Shown here one piece after another: positions 30,068 through 40,435 of a stretch of 64,000 nt of DNA. Below the pieces are notes generated by a model. It was not told the DNA's origin. It ran no database searches and saw only the letters and a list, made by a program, of their open reading frames with translations. Origin of the DNA: Pseudomonas sp. UYIF39 (GTDB taxonomy: Bacteria; Pseudomonadota; Gammaproteobacteria; Pseudomonadales; Pseudomonadaceae); the NCBI RefSeq assembly GCF_029963765.1, contig NZ_JALBYU010000004.1, forward strand, positions 124,001 to 188,000. The letters run 5' to 3'. The position numbers and the translations under genes are program-made. How positions within the stretch are numbered: the stretch's first letter is position 1; every line of letters begins with the position of its first letter.

Positions 30068-31525
30068 TCAGAGCAGCACCACGTCGTATTGTTCCTGGGA
30101 ATACATGGTTTCCACCTGGAACCGGATGGTGCGCCCGATAAAACCTTCGAGCTCGGCGACATTGCCCGATTCTTCATCGAGCAAACGGTCGACCACTTTC
30201 TGGTTTGCCAATACACGATAGCCTTCCGCCTGATAGGCGCGAGCCTCTCGGAGGATTTCGCGGAAAATCTCGTAGCAAACCGTTTCCGGAGTCTTGAGCT
30301 TGCCGCGGCCCTGACAGCTGCTGCACGGCTCGCACAGTACTTGCTCAAGGCTTTCGCGGGTGCGTTTGCGAGTCATCTGCACCAGGCCCAACTCGGTGAT
30401 GCCGATGATGTTGGTCTTGGCGTGATCGCGCTCCAGTTGCTTCTCAAGGGTGCGCAGCACCTGACGCTGGTGCTCCTCATCTTCCATGTCGATGAAGTCG
30501 ATGATGATGATCCCGCCCAGGTTGCGCAGGCGCAGCTGGCGAGCAATGGCGGTCGCAGCTTCGAGGTTGGTCTTGAAGATGGTTTCTTCGAGGTTGCGAT
30601 GTCCGACGAACGCCCCGGTGTTAACGTCGATGGTGCTCATGGCTTCCGCCGGATCGACCACCAGGTAACCGCCGGACTTCAGCGGGACTTTGCGCTCCAG
30701 GGCTTTCTGGATTTCGTCTTCGACGCCGTACAGGTCGAAGATCGGCCGTTCGCCAGGGTAATGCTCAAGACGATCGGCGATTTCCGGCATCAGCTCGGCG
30801 ACGAACTGTGTGGTTTTCTGGAAGGTTTCCCGGGAGTCGATGCGGATCTTCTCGATCTTCGGACTCACCAGATCACGCAAGGTGCGCAGCGCCAGGCCGA
30901 GGTCTTCGTAGATCACACTCGGCGCGCTGATGGTTTTGATCTGCTCGTTGATCTGATCCCAGAGCCGACGCAGGTAGCGGATGTCCATGAGGATTTCATC
31001 GGCACCGGCACCTTCGGCAGCGGTACGCAGGATGAAGCCACCGGCCTCTTGGATGCCTTCTTTGGCCACGCAATCAGTGACCACTTGCTTGAGACGTTCA
31101 CGCTCGGCTTCGTCTTCGATCTTCAACGAAATGCCAACGTGCGCGGTACGCGGCATATACACCAGATACCGCGACGGGATCGACAACTGAGTCGTCAGGC
31201 GTGCGCCTTTGGAGCCGATCGGGTCCTTGGTCACTTGCACCACCAGGCTCTGACCTTCATGGACCAGAGCGCTGATGCTCTCGACCGCCGGGCCTTCGCG
31301 CAGGGAAATTTCCGAGGCATGAATGAACGCGGCGCGGTCCAGACCAATGTCGACGAATGCCGCCTGCATGCCCGGCAATACCCGGACGACTTTGCCTTTA
31401 TAGATGTTCCCGACAATCCCGCGCTTTTGCGTACGCTCGACGTGGACCTCTTGCAGAACACCGTTTTCAACCACCGCCACGCGCGATTCCATCGGCGTGA
31501 TGTTGATCAGGATCTCTTCACTCAT
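30068..31525 (-). CDS. rng: Ribonuclease G
   Basis: Endoribonuclease that matures the 5' end of 16S rRNA and takes part in mRNA decay. 485 residues from MSEEILINITPMESRVAVVE. S1 domain near residues 35-125 (GNIYKGKVVRVLPGMQAAFVDIG), catalytic DNase I-like region with IDVNTGAFVG and the metal-binding Asp of IIIIDFIDM, and the zinc-link cysteines in CEPCSSCQGRG. It lacks the long C-terminal scaffold of RNase E, so RNase G is the right call. Follows maf. Confidence 0.96.
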   Translation of the reverse strand: MSEEILINITPMESRVAVVENGVLQEVHVERTQKRGIVGNIYKGKVVRVLPGMQAAFVDIGLDRAAFIHASEISLREGPAVESISALVHEGQSLVVQVTKDPIGSKGARLTTQLSIPSRYLVYMPRTAHVGISLKIEDEAERERLKQVVTDCVAKEGIQEAGGFILRTAAEGAGADEILMDIRYLRRLWDQINEQIKTISAPSVIYEDLGLALRTLRDLVSPKIEKIRIDSRETFQKTTQFVAELMPEIADRLEHYPGERPIFDLYGVEDEIQKALERKVPLKSGGYLVVDPAEAMSTIDVNTGAFVGHRNLEETIFKTNLEAATAIARQLRLRNLGGIIIIDFIDMEDEEHQRQVLRTLEKQLERDHAKTNIIGITELGLVQMTRKRTRESLEQVLCEPCSSCQGRGKLKTPETVCYEIFREILREARAYQAEGYRVLANQKVVDRLLDEESGNVAELEGFIGRTIRFQVETMYSQEQYDVVLL

Positions 31526-31582
31526 GGCAGGGTCTCGTTCAGGCATGTTCACGATAATGGCCGCATCTTGTCAGTACGACGC

Positions 31583-32179
31583 TCAACGCGCGTTAAGGGT
31601 TTGCCAACAGGGTATGCCGAAATGGCCAAGCAGCTCAGCGGTTTCGCACAGCGGTAACCCGACCACCGCCGAGTAACTGCCATTGAGCCCGGCGACAAAC
31701 ACCGCGCCGAGCCCCTGAATGCCGTAGCCGCCGGCCTTGTCCTGCGGCTCGCCGCTGGCCCAGTAGGCCATCGCTTCATCGCGACTGATGTTGCGAAAGC
31801 GCACCAGACTGCGCACGACCCGAGACTCGCAACGCTCACCCTCTCGCACCGCAATCGCCGTCAGGACTTCATGTTCACACCCGGACAACATCATAAGCAT
31901 GGCGCACGCTTGCGCTTCATCAACCGGTTTGCCAAGAATTTTTCCGTCCAGTACCACGGCGGTGTCGGCGCCCAGCACGCAAAAATCTGCGGCGGACACG
32001 ACAGCCCTGCGCCCGGCCTCGGCTTTGCCGCGCGCCAGGCGCTCGACATAGGCCGACGGGGATTCATTTTCTAAAGGGGTTTCATCGATGTCCGCACTGA
32101 TGGCGGAGAACGGCACGCCGATCTGCGTGAGCAGTTCACGCCGACGCGGCGAGCCTGAGGCGAGGTATAGCTTTTTCAT
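31583..32179 (-). CDS. maf: Maf-family nucleotide pyrophosphatase
   Basis: House-cleaning pyrophosphatase (198 residues) that hydrolyses dTTP/UTP or modified pyrimidine triphosphates; the YhdE-like branch usually lies next to rng and mreD as here. Motifs: [19 protein letters not shown] at the start, [18 protein letters not shown], and the [16 protein letters not shown] segment with the catalytic Asp-Lys. The ATG is at 32179; a TTG one codon up is not used. Confidence 0.93.
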   Translation of the reverse strand: MKKLYLASGSPRRRELLTQIGVPFSAISADIDETPLENESPSAYVERLARGKAEAGRRAVVSAADFCVLGADTAVVLDGKILGKPVDEAQACAMLMMLSGCEHEVLTAIAVREGERCESRVVRSLVRFRNISRDEAMAYWASGEPQDKAGGYGIQGLGAVFVAGLNGSYSAVVGLPLCETAELLGHFGIPCWQTLNAR

Positions 32180-32221
32180 CAAGACATCTCCCTGTCTAGT
32201 GCGGGCAAATGCCGGACCGAA

Positions 32222-32713
32222 TTAATTGATTTTGTAGCGTCGACGCAAACCGCGCAAACCGTAGCTGACCCATGGCCAGAGCAATGCGCTGACCAGTGCT
32301 GGCAAGACCAGCGCCAGCGTCGGCTGGCGATTGCCGGTCAGGGCGCTGAGCCACAGCTGAACAAGTTGCGCGAGGCCGAAGATAACCAGGATCACCAGGC
32401 TCTGTTGCCACATCGGGAACATGCGCAGACGTTGTTGCAGCGCCAGCACCAGGTATGTGATCAGCGTCAGGATCAATGCGTTCTGGCCCAGCAGCGTGCC
32501 ATAAAGCACGTCTTCAGCCAGGCCCAGGCACCACGCGGTGACCATCCCGACTTTCTGCGGCATGGCCAACGCCCAGAACGCCAGCAGCAGGGCCAGCCAC
32601 AGCGGACGGAGGATTTCCATGAATTGTGGCAACGGCGAAACGCTGAGCAGCATGCCTATGGCGAATGTCAGCCAGACTATCCAGTCGTTTCGGGAGGCAG
32701 TAGCACCAACCAT
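32222..32713 (-). CDS. mreD: Rod shape-determining protein MreD
   Basis: Polytopic inner-membrane subunit of the Rod elongation complex (163 residues, about five membrane helices, for example WIVWLTFAIGMLLSVSPL and LWLALLLAFWALAMP). Conserved WCLGLAEDVLYGTLLGQNAL is the MreD signature. Its ATG overlaps the mreC stop by one base, giving a coupled mreB-mreC-mreD order on the minus strand. Confidence 0.93.
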   Translation of the reverse strand: MVGATASRNDWIVWLTFAIGMLLSVSPLPQFMEILRPLWLALLLAFWALAMPQKVGMVTAWCLGLAEDVLYGTLLGQNALILTLITYLVLALQQRLRMFPMWQQSLVILVIFGLAQLVQLWLSALTGNRQPTLALVLPALVSALLWPWVSYGLRGLRRRYKIN

Positions 32714-33792
32714 TATTCTCGTCCCCCAGTGGTAGCCGGCGCAGAGACAGGCGGTTTGGCTGCAGGCTTCGCGGCAGCGGGCGGCTTGCTGGCGGCAGGT
32801 TTCGCAGCAGCAGGATGAGTTACCGCAGGTTTGGGCGGGGTTGTGGCAGCAGGGGCAGCCGTCGGCGCAACCGGAGTCACGGGCGCAGCAACAGCAGCCG
32901 GGACGATGGCAGGTTTCGGTACTGTCGCTGGAATGATTGGTCCACCACCGTGCTGGTCCAAGGCTTCTTGAGCCTGGGCAGCTTCGTTGGCGCGCTCTTC
33001 GGCTGTGCGGCCGTCGGTGAACACCAGCAACAGGTAACGGCTGCGGTTCAAGGCGGCGGTCGGCACGGCGCGCACAATAGCGAACGGCTGACCGGAATCG
33101 TGAATCACTTCCCTGACCGTCGCTACCGGGTAACCCGCCGGGAACCGCTGCCCCAGACCCGAGCTGACCAACAGATCGCCTTCTTTAATATCGGCGGTAT
33201 CGGCTACGTGACGCAGCTCCAGGCGTTCCGGATTGCCAGTGCCGCTGGCAATCGCCCGCAGACCGTTGCGGTTCACCTGCACCGGAATGCTGTGAGTGGT
33301 GTCGGTCAGCAACAGCACACGAGAGGTGTACGGCATCAACTCGACCACCTGGCCCATCAGGCCGCGGGCATCGAGCACCGGCTGACCGAGGATGACACCG
33401 TCGCGCTCACCTTTATTGATGATGATGCGATGGGTGAAGGGGTTGGGGTCCATGCCGATCAGTTCGGCCACTTCGACCTTCTCGTTGACCAGCGCGGAGG
33501 AGTTGAGCAACTCGCGCAGCCGAACGTTCTGTTCGGTGAGGGCGGCAAGCTTTTGCATGCGACCCTGCAACAGCAGGTTTTCGGTTTTGAGTTTTTCGTT
33601 TTCGGCGACGAGCTCGGTACGGCTGCCAAACTGGCTGGCCACACCCTGCCATAGCCGCTGTGGCAGGTCGGTGATCCAGTAAGACTGCATCAGTACCAGC
33701 GACATTTGGCTACGCACTGGCTTGAGCAGTGTGAAGCGGGCATCGACCACCATCAGCGCGACCGATAGCACGACCAGCACCAACAAGCGCAC
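32713..33792 (-). CDS. mreC: Rod shape-determining protein MreC
   Basis: Bitopic elongasome scaffold with a periplasmic beta domain. From the GTG at 33792 it has 359 residues: membrane segment LLVLVVLSVALMVVDA, coiled coil (LVAENEKLKTENLLLQGRMQ), the MreC core (VAELIGMDPNPFTHRIIINKGERDGV, DTTHSIPVQ) and a long Ala/Pro-rich tail (PAAVAAPVTPVAPTAAPAAT and on). The frame stays open upstream with family-like residues IKPLFTKGPSLG. An ATT codon at 33826-33828 sits just behind a strong GGGAGGAG, so the true start may be ATT, giving 371 residues. Confidence 0.92.
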   Translation of the reverse strand: MRLLVLVVLSVALMVVDARFTLLKPVRSQMSLVLMQSYWITDLPQRLWQGVASQFGSRTELVAENEKLKTENLLLQGRMQKLAALTEQNVRLRELLNSSALVNEKVEVAELIGMDPNPFTHRIIINKGERDGVILGQPVLDARGLMGQVVELMPYTSRVLLLTDTTHSIPVQVNRNGLRAIASGTGNPERLELRHVADTADIKEGDLLVSSGLGQRFPAGYPVATVREVIHDSGQPFAIVRAVPTAALNRSRYLLLVFTDGRTAEERANEAAQAQEALDQHGGGPIIPATVPKPAIVPAAVAAPVTPVAPTAAPAATTPPKPAVTHPAAAKPAASKPPAAAKPAAKPPVSAPATTGGRE

Positions 33793-33970
33793 GCCCAGTG
33801 AAGGCCCTTTGGTGAAAAGCGGTTTAATAAGCCGCTCCTCCCAGGCAAATGTTCTCTTTATTCATACGGCATCAAACCGGCCTGGATGCAGACTGACAGA
33901 AGATAAACGCCAACAGGCAGCACTGCAAAGTGCTGCCTGCGCGCCAACAGCATAGATGCGTCGGGCGAGA

Positions 33971-35020
<1,050 letters not shown>

Positions 35021-35222
35021 CTAGGCAACGCGTGGGTAAAAAAGTGCGGCAAACTCTAACAACGACAGGGATTTTGGGCAAGGCGCCAATATGTTAAATT
35101 GGCCGCTTTTCTGTGCACCAACCCCCACAATCGCGGCCTTATGACCGTAGAAATGCGGTAGTGTTCCGACAATCTAACACACGGATAGCATCCGTTCTGT
35201 TTTCCTTCCACTGGAGAATCCC

Positions 35223-35510
35223 ATGACGCTTGAACGCTCCGACGTGGAAAAAATCGCTCATCTGGCCTGTCTTGGCCTTAATGATGCCGATCTTCCACAC
35301 ATCACTTCGGCCCTGAACAGCATTCTGGGGCTGGTCGACGAAATGCAGGCGGTCAATACCGACGGTATCGAGCCGCTCGCCCACCCACTGGAAGCCAGCC
35401 AGCGCCTGCGTGCAGACGTCGTGACCGAGACCAATCATCGCGAGGCCTATCAGTCCATCGCACCAGCGGTCGAAAACGGCCTGTACCTGGTTCCGAAAGT
35501 CATCGACTAA
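35223..35510 (+). CDS. gatC: Aspartyl/glutamyl-tRNA amidotransferase subunit C
   Basis: Small subunit (95 residues) that clamps GatA to GatB in the GatCAB complex, which converts misacylated Asp-tRNA(Asn) or Glu-tRNA(Gln) to the correct amide. [25 protein letters not shown] and the [23 protein letters not shown] segment are the family pattern. A GGAG site lies 7-8 bp before the ATG. First gene of gatCAB. Confidence 0.95.
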   Translation: MTLERSDVEKIAHLACLGLNDADLPHITSALNSILGLVDEMQAVNTDGIEPLAHPLEASQRLRADVVTETNHREAYQSIAPAVENGLYLVPKVID

Positions 35511-35526
35511 AGGGAAAGAGCCTGCA

Positions 35527-36978
35527 ATGCATCATTTGACTCTGGCCGAGATCGCCCGCGGTCTCGCCGATAAAAAGTTTTCTTCCGAAGAGCTGACCAA
35601 AACCCTGCTGGCGCGTATCGCCCAGCTCGATCCGCAGCTCAACAGTTTCATCAGCCTCACCGAAGACCTGGCGCTCCAGCAGGCGAAAGCCGCTGACGCA
35701 CGCCGGGCCAATGGTGAGAGCGGCGCCCTGCTCGGTGCGCCGATCGCCCACAAAGACCTGTTCTGCACCCAGGGTATCCGCACCAGCTGCGGCTCGAAGA
35801 TGCTCGACAACTTTAAAGCACCGTACGACGCCACCGTAGTCGCCAAGCTGGCCGCCGCGGGTGCCGTGACGTTGGGCAAGACCAACATGGACGAATTCGC
35901 CATGGGTTCGGCCAACGAGTCGAGCTACTACGGCGCAGTGAAAAACCCGTGGAACCTGGAACACGTGCCGGGCGGTTCGTCCGGTGGTTCGGCCGCGGCC
36001 GTTGCCGCTCGTCTGTTGCCGGCCGCCACGGCGACCGACACTGGCGGCTCGATCCGCCAGCCGGCCGCGTTTACCAACCTGACCGGTCTGAAACCGACGT
36101 ACGGCCGCGTTTCGCGCTGGGGCATGATCGCTTACGCCTCCAGTCTCGATCAGGGCGGCCCATTGGCGCGCACTGCCGAAGACTGCGCAATCCTGCTGCA
36201 AGGCATGGCCGGTTTCGACCCGCAAGACTCCACCAGCATCGACGAGCCCGTGCCGGATTACAGCGCCAGCCTCAACGGTTCGCTGCAAGGCCTGCGCATC
36301 GGCGTTCCTAAAGAGTATTTCAGCGCCGGTCTCGACCCGCGCATTGCCGAGCTAATCCACAACAGCGTCAAGGCGCTGGAAAAGCTCGGTGCCGTGGTCA
36401 AGGAAATCAGCCTGCCGAACATGCAACACGCGATCCCTGCGTACTACGTGATCGCCCCGGCAGAAGCGTCTTCCAACCTGTCGCGTTTCGACGGCGTACG
36501 TTTCGGCTATCGCTGCGCAGATCCAAAAAACCTCGAAGACCTGTACAAGCGTTCCCGTGGCGAAGGTTTCGGCCCGGAAGTTCAGCGCCGGATCATGGTT
36601 GGCGCCTACGCGTTGTCCGCCGGTTACTACGACGCTTACTACCTGAAGGCGCAGAAGATTCGCCGTCTGGTGAAGAACGACTTCATGGCTGCCTTCAATG
36701 AGGTCGACATCATCCTCGGCCCAACCACGCCAAACCCGGCCTGGAAACTTGGCGCCAAGAGCAGCGACCCGGTTGCTGCGTACCTGGAAGACGTCTACAC
36801 CATCACCGCCAACCTCGCCGGTCTGCCGGGCTTGTCCATGCCGGCAGGTTTTGTCGACGGCCTGCCGGTCGGCGTGCAATTGCTCGCCCCGTATTTCCAG
36901 GAAGGTCGCCTGTTGAACGTTGCCCACCAGTATCAGCTGAACACTGACTGGCACACCCGCACCCCAACCGGCTTCTGA
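35527..36978 (+). CDS. gatA: Aspartyl/glutamyl-tRNA amidotransferase subunit A
   Basis: Amidase subunit (483 residues) that releases ammonia from glutamine for GatB. Amidase-signature triad: Lys in [14 protein letters not shown] near residue 78, and the two serines in [36 protein letters not shown] (about residues 150-182). C-terminal [24 protein letters not shown] is typical. Follows gatC by 16 bp and is followed by gatB after 10 bp. Confidence 0.97.
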   Translation: MHHLTLAEIARGLADKKFSSEELTKTLLARIAQLDPQLNSFISLTEDLALQQAKAADARRANGESGALLGAPIAHKDLFCTQGIRTSCGSKMLDNFKAPYDATVVAKLAAAGAVTLGKTNMDEFAMGSANESSYYGAVKNPWNLEHVPGGSSGGSAAAVAARLLPAATATDTGGSIRQPAAFTNLTGLKPTYGRVSRWGMIAYASSLDQGGPLARTAEDCAILLQGMAGFDPQDSTSIDEPVPDYSASLNGSLQGLRIGVPKEYFSAGLDPRIAELIHNSVKALEKLGAVVKEISLPNMQHAIPAYYVIAPAEASSNLSRFDGVRFGYRCADPKNLEDLYKRSRGEGFGPEVQRRIMVGAYALSAGYYDAYYLKAQKIRRLVKNDFMAAFNEVDIILGPTTPNPAWKLGAKSSDPVAAYLEDVYTITANLAGLPGLSMPAGFVDGLPVGVQLLAPYFQEGRLLNVAHQYQLNTDWHTRTPTGF

Positions 36979-36988
36979 GGAGAAACAC

Positions 36989-38434
36989 ATGCAATGGGAA
37001 GTCGTGATCGGGCTGGAGATTCACACCCAGCTCACCACCCGGTCGAAAATCTTTTCCGGTAGCTCCACCACTTTCGGTTCCGAGCCGAACACCCAGGCCA
37101 GCCTGGTTGACCTCGGTATGCCCGGCGTATTGCCGGTGCTGAACCAGGAAGCAGTGCGCATGGCGGTGATGTTCGGTCTCGCCATCGATGCCGAGATCGG
37201 CCAGCACAACGTGTTCGCCCGTAAAAACTATTTCTACCCGGACCTGCCGAAGGGCTACCAGATCAGCCAGATGGAATTGCCGATCGTCGGCAAAGGCCAC
37301 CTGGACATCGCCATGGAAGACGGCACGATCAAACGTGTCGGCGTGACCCGTGCGCACCTGGAAGAAGACGCCGGTAAAAGCCTGCACGAAGAATTCAACG
37401 GTGCCACCGGCATCGACCTGAACCGCGCCGGCACGCCGCTGCTGGAAATCGTGTCCGAACCGGACATGCGCAGCGCCAAGGAAGCCGTGGCCTACGTCAA
37501 GACGGTTCACGCGCTGGTGCGTTACCTGGGCATTTGCGACGGCAACATGGCCGAAGGTTCGCTGCGTTGCGACTGCAACGTGTCGATCCGTCCAAAAGGC
37601 CAGGTTGAATTCGGCACGCGCTGCGAGATCAAGAACGTCAACTCGTTCCGTTTCATCGAGAAGGCGATCAACACCGAAGTGCAGCGTCAGATCGAACTGA
37701 TCGAAGACGGCGGCAAGGTGATCCAGCAGACTCGTCTGTACGATCCAAACAAGGACGAAACCCGTCCGATGCGCAGCAAAGAGGAAGCCAACGACTACCG
37801 TTACTTCCCCGATCCGGACCTGCTGCCGGTGGTCATCGAAGACTCGTTCCTCGACGACGTGCGCGCCACCCTGCCGGAATTGCCACCGCAGAAACGCGAG
37901 CGCTTCCAGGCGCAGTTCGGTCTGTCGGTCTATGACGCCAGCGTCCTGGCCACCAGCCGCGAGCAAGCCGATTACTTCGAGAAAGTCGTGAGCATCGGCG
38001 GCGACGCCAAGCTGGCGGCCAACTGGGTGATGGTTGAATTGGGCAGCCTGTTGAACAAACAGGGCCTGGACATCGACCAGTCGCCGGTCTCGGCCGAGCA
38101 ACTGGGCGGCATGCTGCTGCGCATCACCGACAACACCATCTCCGGCAAGATCGCCAAGGTTGTGTTTGAAGCCATGGCCAACGGCGAAGGCAGCGCGGAC
38201 GAGATCATCGACAAGCGCGGCCTGAAGCAAGTGACCGACACGGGCGCGATCTCGGCAGTGTTGGACGAAATGCTCGCGGCCAATGCCGAACAAGTTGAAC
38301 AGTATCGCGCGGCAGACGAAGCCAAACGCGGCAAGATGTTCGGCTTCTTCGTCGGCCAGGCCATGAAAGCCTCCAAAGGCAAGGCCAACCCGCAACAGGT
38401 CAACGAACTGCTGAAAAGCAAGCTCGAAGGCTGA
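36989..38434 (+). CDS. gatB: Aspartyl/glutamyl-tRNA amidotransferase subunit B
   Basis: Kinase and amidotransferase subunit (481 residues). N-terminal cradle: [24 protein letters not shown] and the [19 protein letters not shown] segment; [23 protein letters not shown] and [20 protein letters not shown] are signatures; the YqeY-like tRNA-binding tail is C-terminal ([30 protein letters not shown]). Ends the gatCAB operon, 40 bp before the abnormal poly-G/poly-C stretch. Confidence 0.97.
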   Translation: MQWEVVIGLEIHTQLTTRSKIFSGSSTTFGSEPNTQASLVDLGMPGVLPVLNQEAVRMAVMFGLAIDAEIGQHNVFARKNYFYPDLPKGYQISQMELPIVGKGHLDIAMEDGTIKRVGVTRAHLEEDAGKSLHEEFNGATGIDLNRAGTPLLEIVSEPDMRSAKEAVAYVKTVHALVRYLGICDGNMAEGSLRCDCNVSIRPKGQVEFGTRCEIKNVNSFRFIEKAINTEVQRQIELIEDGGKVIQQTRLYDPNKDETRPMRSKEEANDYRYFPDPDLLPVVIEDSFLDDVRATLPELPPQKRERFQAQFGLSVYDASVLATSREQADYFEKVVSIGGDAKLAANWVMVELGSLLNKQGLDIDQSPVSAEQLGGMLLRITDNTISGKIAKVVFEAMANGEGSADEIIDKRGLKQVTDTGAISAVLDEMLAANAEQVEQYRAADEAKRGKMFGFFVGQAMKASKGKANPQQVNELLKSKLEG

Positions 38435-38472
38435 TGAGAATGGAGCCAGATTTAAAGCCTGGCTCTAATCCC

Positions 38473-38550
<78 letters not shown>

Positions 38551-38571
38551 TTTGTATGTGGAAACCTTCGA

Positions 38572-38946
38572 ATGAAACGCTTCCTCAGTACCTGTGCCCT
38601 GCTCTCTCTGCTGGCCGGTTGCGCCAGCACCGACACCATCGATCCACACGGCTATGACAAGACCGGTGTTGCCTCGTATTACGGCGCCAAACACCAAGGT
38701 AAACGCACCGCCAGTGGCGAGCGTTTCAACAAGAACTCCCTGACCGCCGCCCATCGCCAGTTGCCCTTTGGCACGCGAGTGAAGGTCACCAATCTGAACA
38801 ACGACAAGTCCTGCGTGGTTCGCATCAACGATCGCGGGCCGCACACCCGTGGGCGTCTGATCGATGTTTCACATGAAGCGGCCGAACAACTGGGTATGCT
38901 CAGTAGCGGCACCGCGAAGGTTCGCGTGCAAGCCCTCGACGACTGA
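38572..38946 (+). CDS. RlpA-family septal ring lipoprotein (short)
   Basis: 124-residue lipoprotein: signal peptide with lipobox LAGC (Cys near residue 17), then a single double-psi beta-barrel domain (TGVASYYGAKHQGKRTASGERFNKNSLTAAHRQLPFGTRVKVTN...VVRINDRGPHTRGRLIDVSHEAAEQLGM). RlpA proteins cleave denuded glycan strands at the septum; this short form has no C-terminal SPOR domain. The catalytic-type residues SGERF and NDRGP are kept. I start it at MKRFLSTCALL; a longer frame would run through the homopolymer and is not real. Confidence 0.9.
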   Translation: MKRFLSTCALLSLLAGCASTDTIDPHGYDKTGVASYYGAKHQGKRTASGERFNKNSLTAAHRQLPFGTRVKVTNLNNDKSCVVRINDRGPHTRGRLIDVSHEAAEQLGMLSSGTAKVRVQALDD

Positions 38947-38996
38947 TAGACGGAGCGCTGACCATTTTCGGACTTGCCGATTTACCCCTGATCAGC

Positions 38997-40058
38997 GTGA
39001 TTGAATTGCTCAGCGGCTTGCTGTTGCTGATCGCCGGCGCCGAGTTGATGGTGCGCGCCGCCGTGCGCCTCGCCGCGCGCCTGCATGTACGACCGCTGAT
39101 TATCGGCCTGACCATCGTCGCCCTCGGCAGCAGCGCACCGCAGATGGCGGTCAGCCTGCAGGCGACCCTGGCGCAGAACGCCGACATCGCCGTCGGCAGC
39201 GTGATCGGCAGTAGCATCTTCAACATCCTCGTCACCCTCGGTCTCTCGGCGCTGATCATCCCGCTGCGGGTTTCACGGCAACTGGTGCGCCTGGATATCC
39301 CGCTGATGATCGGCGCCAGCCTGCTGGTGTTCGTATTGGCGTGGAACGAAGAACTGACCCGCGCCGATGGCGTGATGCTGCTGGCGGCACTGGTGCTGTA
39401 TCTGGGCCTGCTGCTGCGCCAGTCGCGGCACTCGACCCGCCCGCAAACGATGACCCACGAAGTCCCGCAAGCGCCATGGATCAGCAGTCTGCTGATGATC
39501 GTCGCGGGATTGGCGATGCTGGTCTACGCCGGGCACTTGCTGCTGGGCGCGGCGGTTTCGGTCGCGACCGATCTGGGGTTGTCGGAGCGGATCATCGGCC
39601 TGACCATCGTCGCCGTCAGCACCTCCCTGCCGGAACTGGCCACCTCGTTGATCGCCGCCTGGCGTGGTGAGCGCGACATCGCCGTGGGCAACGTGATCGG
39701 CAGCAACCTGTTCAATCTCCTGGGCGTGCTGGGCTTCACCGCGTTGGTCGCGCCGTCGCCGCTGTCGGTATCGCCCAACGCCCTGGATTTTGACTTGCCG
39801 GTGATGCTCGGTGTCGCGGCGTTGTGCCTGCCGGTGTTCTATTCCGGTTACCGGGTGACCCGCGCCGAAGGTCTGGTGTTTTTGGGTTTGTATTTGGCTT
39901 ACGGTCTGCACGTGGTGTCGTTTACCACCGGCATGCCGCTGGCCGGCAAGCTTGAACACCTGATGCTGTTTTTTGTCCTGCCGGCGCTGATGGCGTTTTT
40001 GCTGTTCACGTCGCTGCGCGCCTGGCGTCGCCAACACCACAATAAGGATTTGCCATGA
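38997..40058 (+). CDS. Calcium/sodium antiporter family protein
   Basis: CaCA-superfamily exchanger of the YrbG group, about 353 residues from GTG, with some ten hydrophobic segments. The two inverted alpha repeats are visible: LTIVALGSSAPQMAVSLQATLAQNADIAVGSVIGSSIFNILVTLG and LTIVAVSTSLPELATSLIAAWRGERDIAVGNVIGSNLFNLLGVLG. In the first, the usual acidic residue after P is Gln (APQM instead of APEL), so ion selectivity may differ. The open frame extends upstream (TIFGLADLPLIS) without ATG; a CTG at 38958 or ATT at 38964 behind CGGAG could be the true start. Overlaps the next gene by 4 bp. Confidence 0.88.
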   Translation: MIELLSGLLLLIAGAELMVRAAVRLAARLHVRPLIIGLTIVALGSSAPQMAVSLQATLAQNADIAVGSVIGSSIFNILVTLGLSALIIPLRVSRQLVRLDIPLMIGASLLVFVLAWNEELTRADGVMLLAALVLYLGLLLRQSRHSTRPQTMTHEVPQAPWISSLLMIVAGLAMLVYAGHLLLGAAVSVATDLGLSERIIGLTIVAVSTSLPELATSLIAAWRGERDIAVGNVIGSNLFNLLGVLGFTALVAPSPLSVSPNALDFDLPVMLGVAALCLPVFYSGYRVTRAEGLVFLGLYLAYGLHVVSFTTGMPLAGKLEHLMLFFVLPALMAFLLFTSLRAWRRQHHNKDLP

Positions 40059-40435
40059 CCGATGATAAAAAGCCTGGGGTTGAAGTCCGTCGCCAAGTGA
40101 TGGGCGACGCCTTCGTCGACCGCGCGCTGGGCAATGCCACCGAGTTCACGCAACCGCTGCAGGATTTCGTCAACGAGCACGCCTGGGGCAGCGTCTGGAA
40201 CCGTGAAGGTTTGCCATTGAAAACCCGCAGCCTGATCACCCTCGCCGCGCTGACCGCGTTGAAGTGCCCGCAGGAATTGAAAGGTCACGTGCGTGGCGCG
40301 CTGAACAATGGCTGCACCGTGGAAGAGATTCGTGAAGCGCTGCTGCATTGCGCGGTGTATGCCGGTGTCCCGGCGGCCATCGATGCGTTTCGGGCGGCGC
40401 AGGAAGTGATCGACAGCTACCAGAAAGCCGACTAG
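40055..40435 (+). CDS. Carboxymuconolactone decarboxylase family protein
   Basis: 126-residue AhpD-like fold protein. RSLITLAALTALKCPQELKGHVRGALNNGCTVEEIREALLHCAVYAGVPAAIDAF is the CMD core. The AhpD-type CxxC is not present: only single Cys residues at KCPQ, GCT and HCA are seen, so a thiol peroxidase role is doubtful and PcaC-like chemistry is possible but unproven. Coupled to the antiporter by a 4-bp overlap. Its stop overlaps the stop of the convergent AEC gene by 4 bp. Confidence 0.88.
   Translation: MTDDKKPGVEVRRQVMGDAFVDRALGNATEFTQPLQDFVNEHAWGSVWNREGLPLKTRSLITLAALTALKCPQELKGHVRGALNNGCTVEEIREALLHCAVYAGVPAAIDAFRAAQEVIDSYQKAD

Noticed and set aside
36803..38395. 530-codon open frame on the minus strand opposite gatB
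   Set aside because: Mirror frame of a GC-rich gene; the protein is His/Arg/Gln-rich without known motifs, while gatA and gatB on the other strand are unmistakable.
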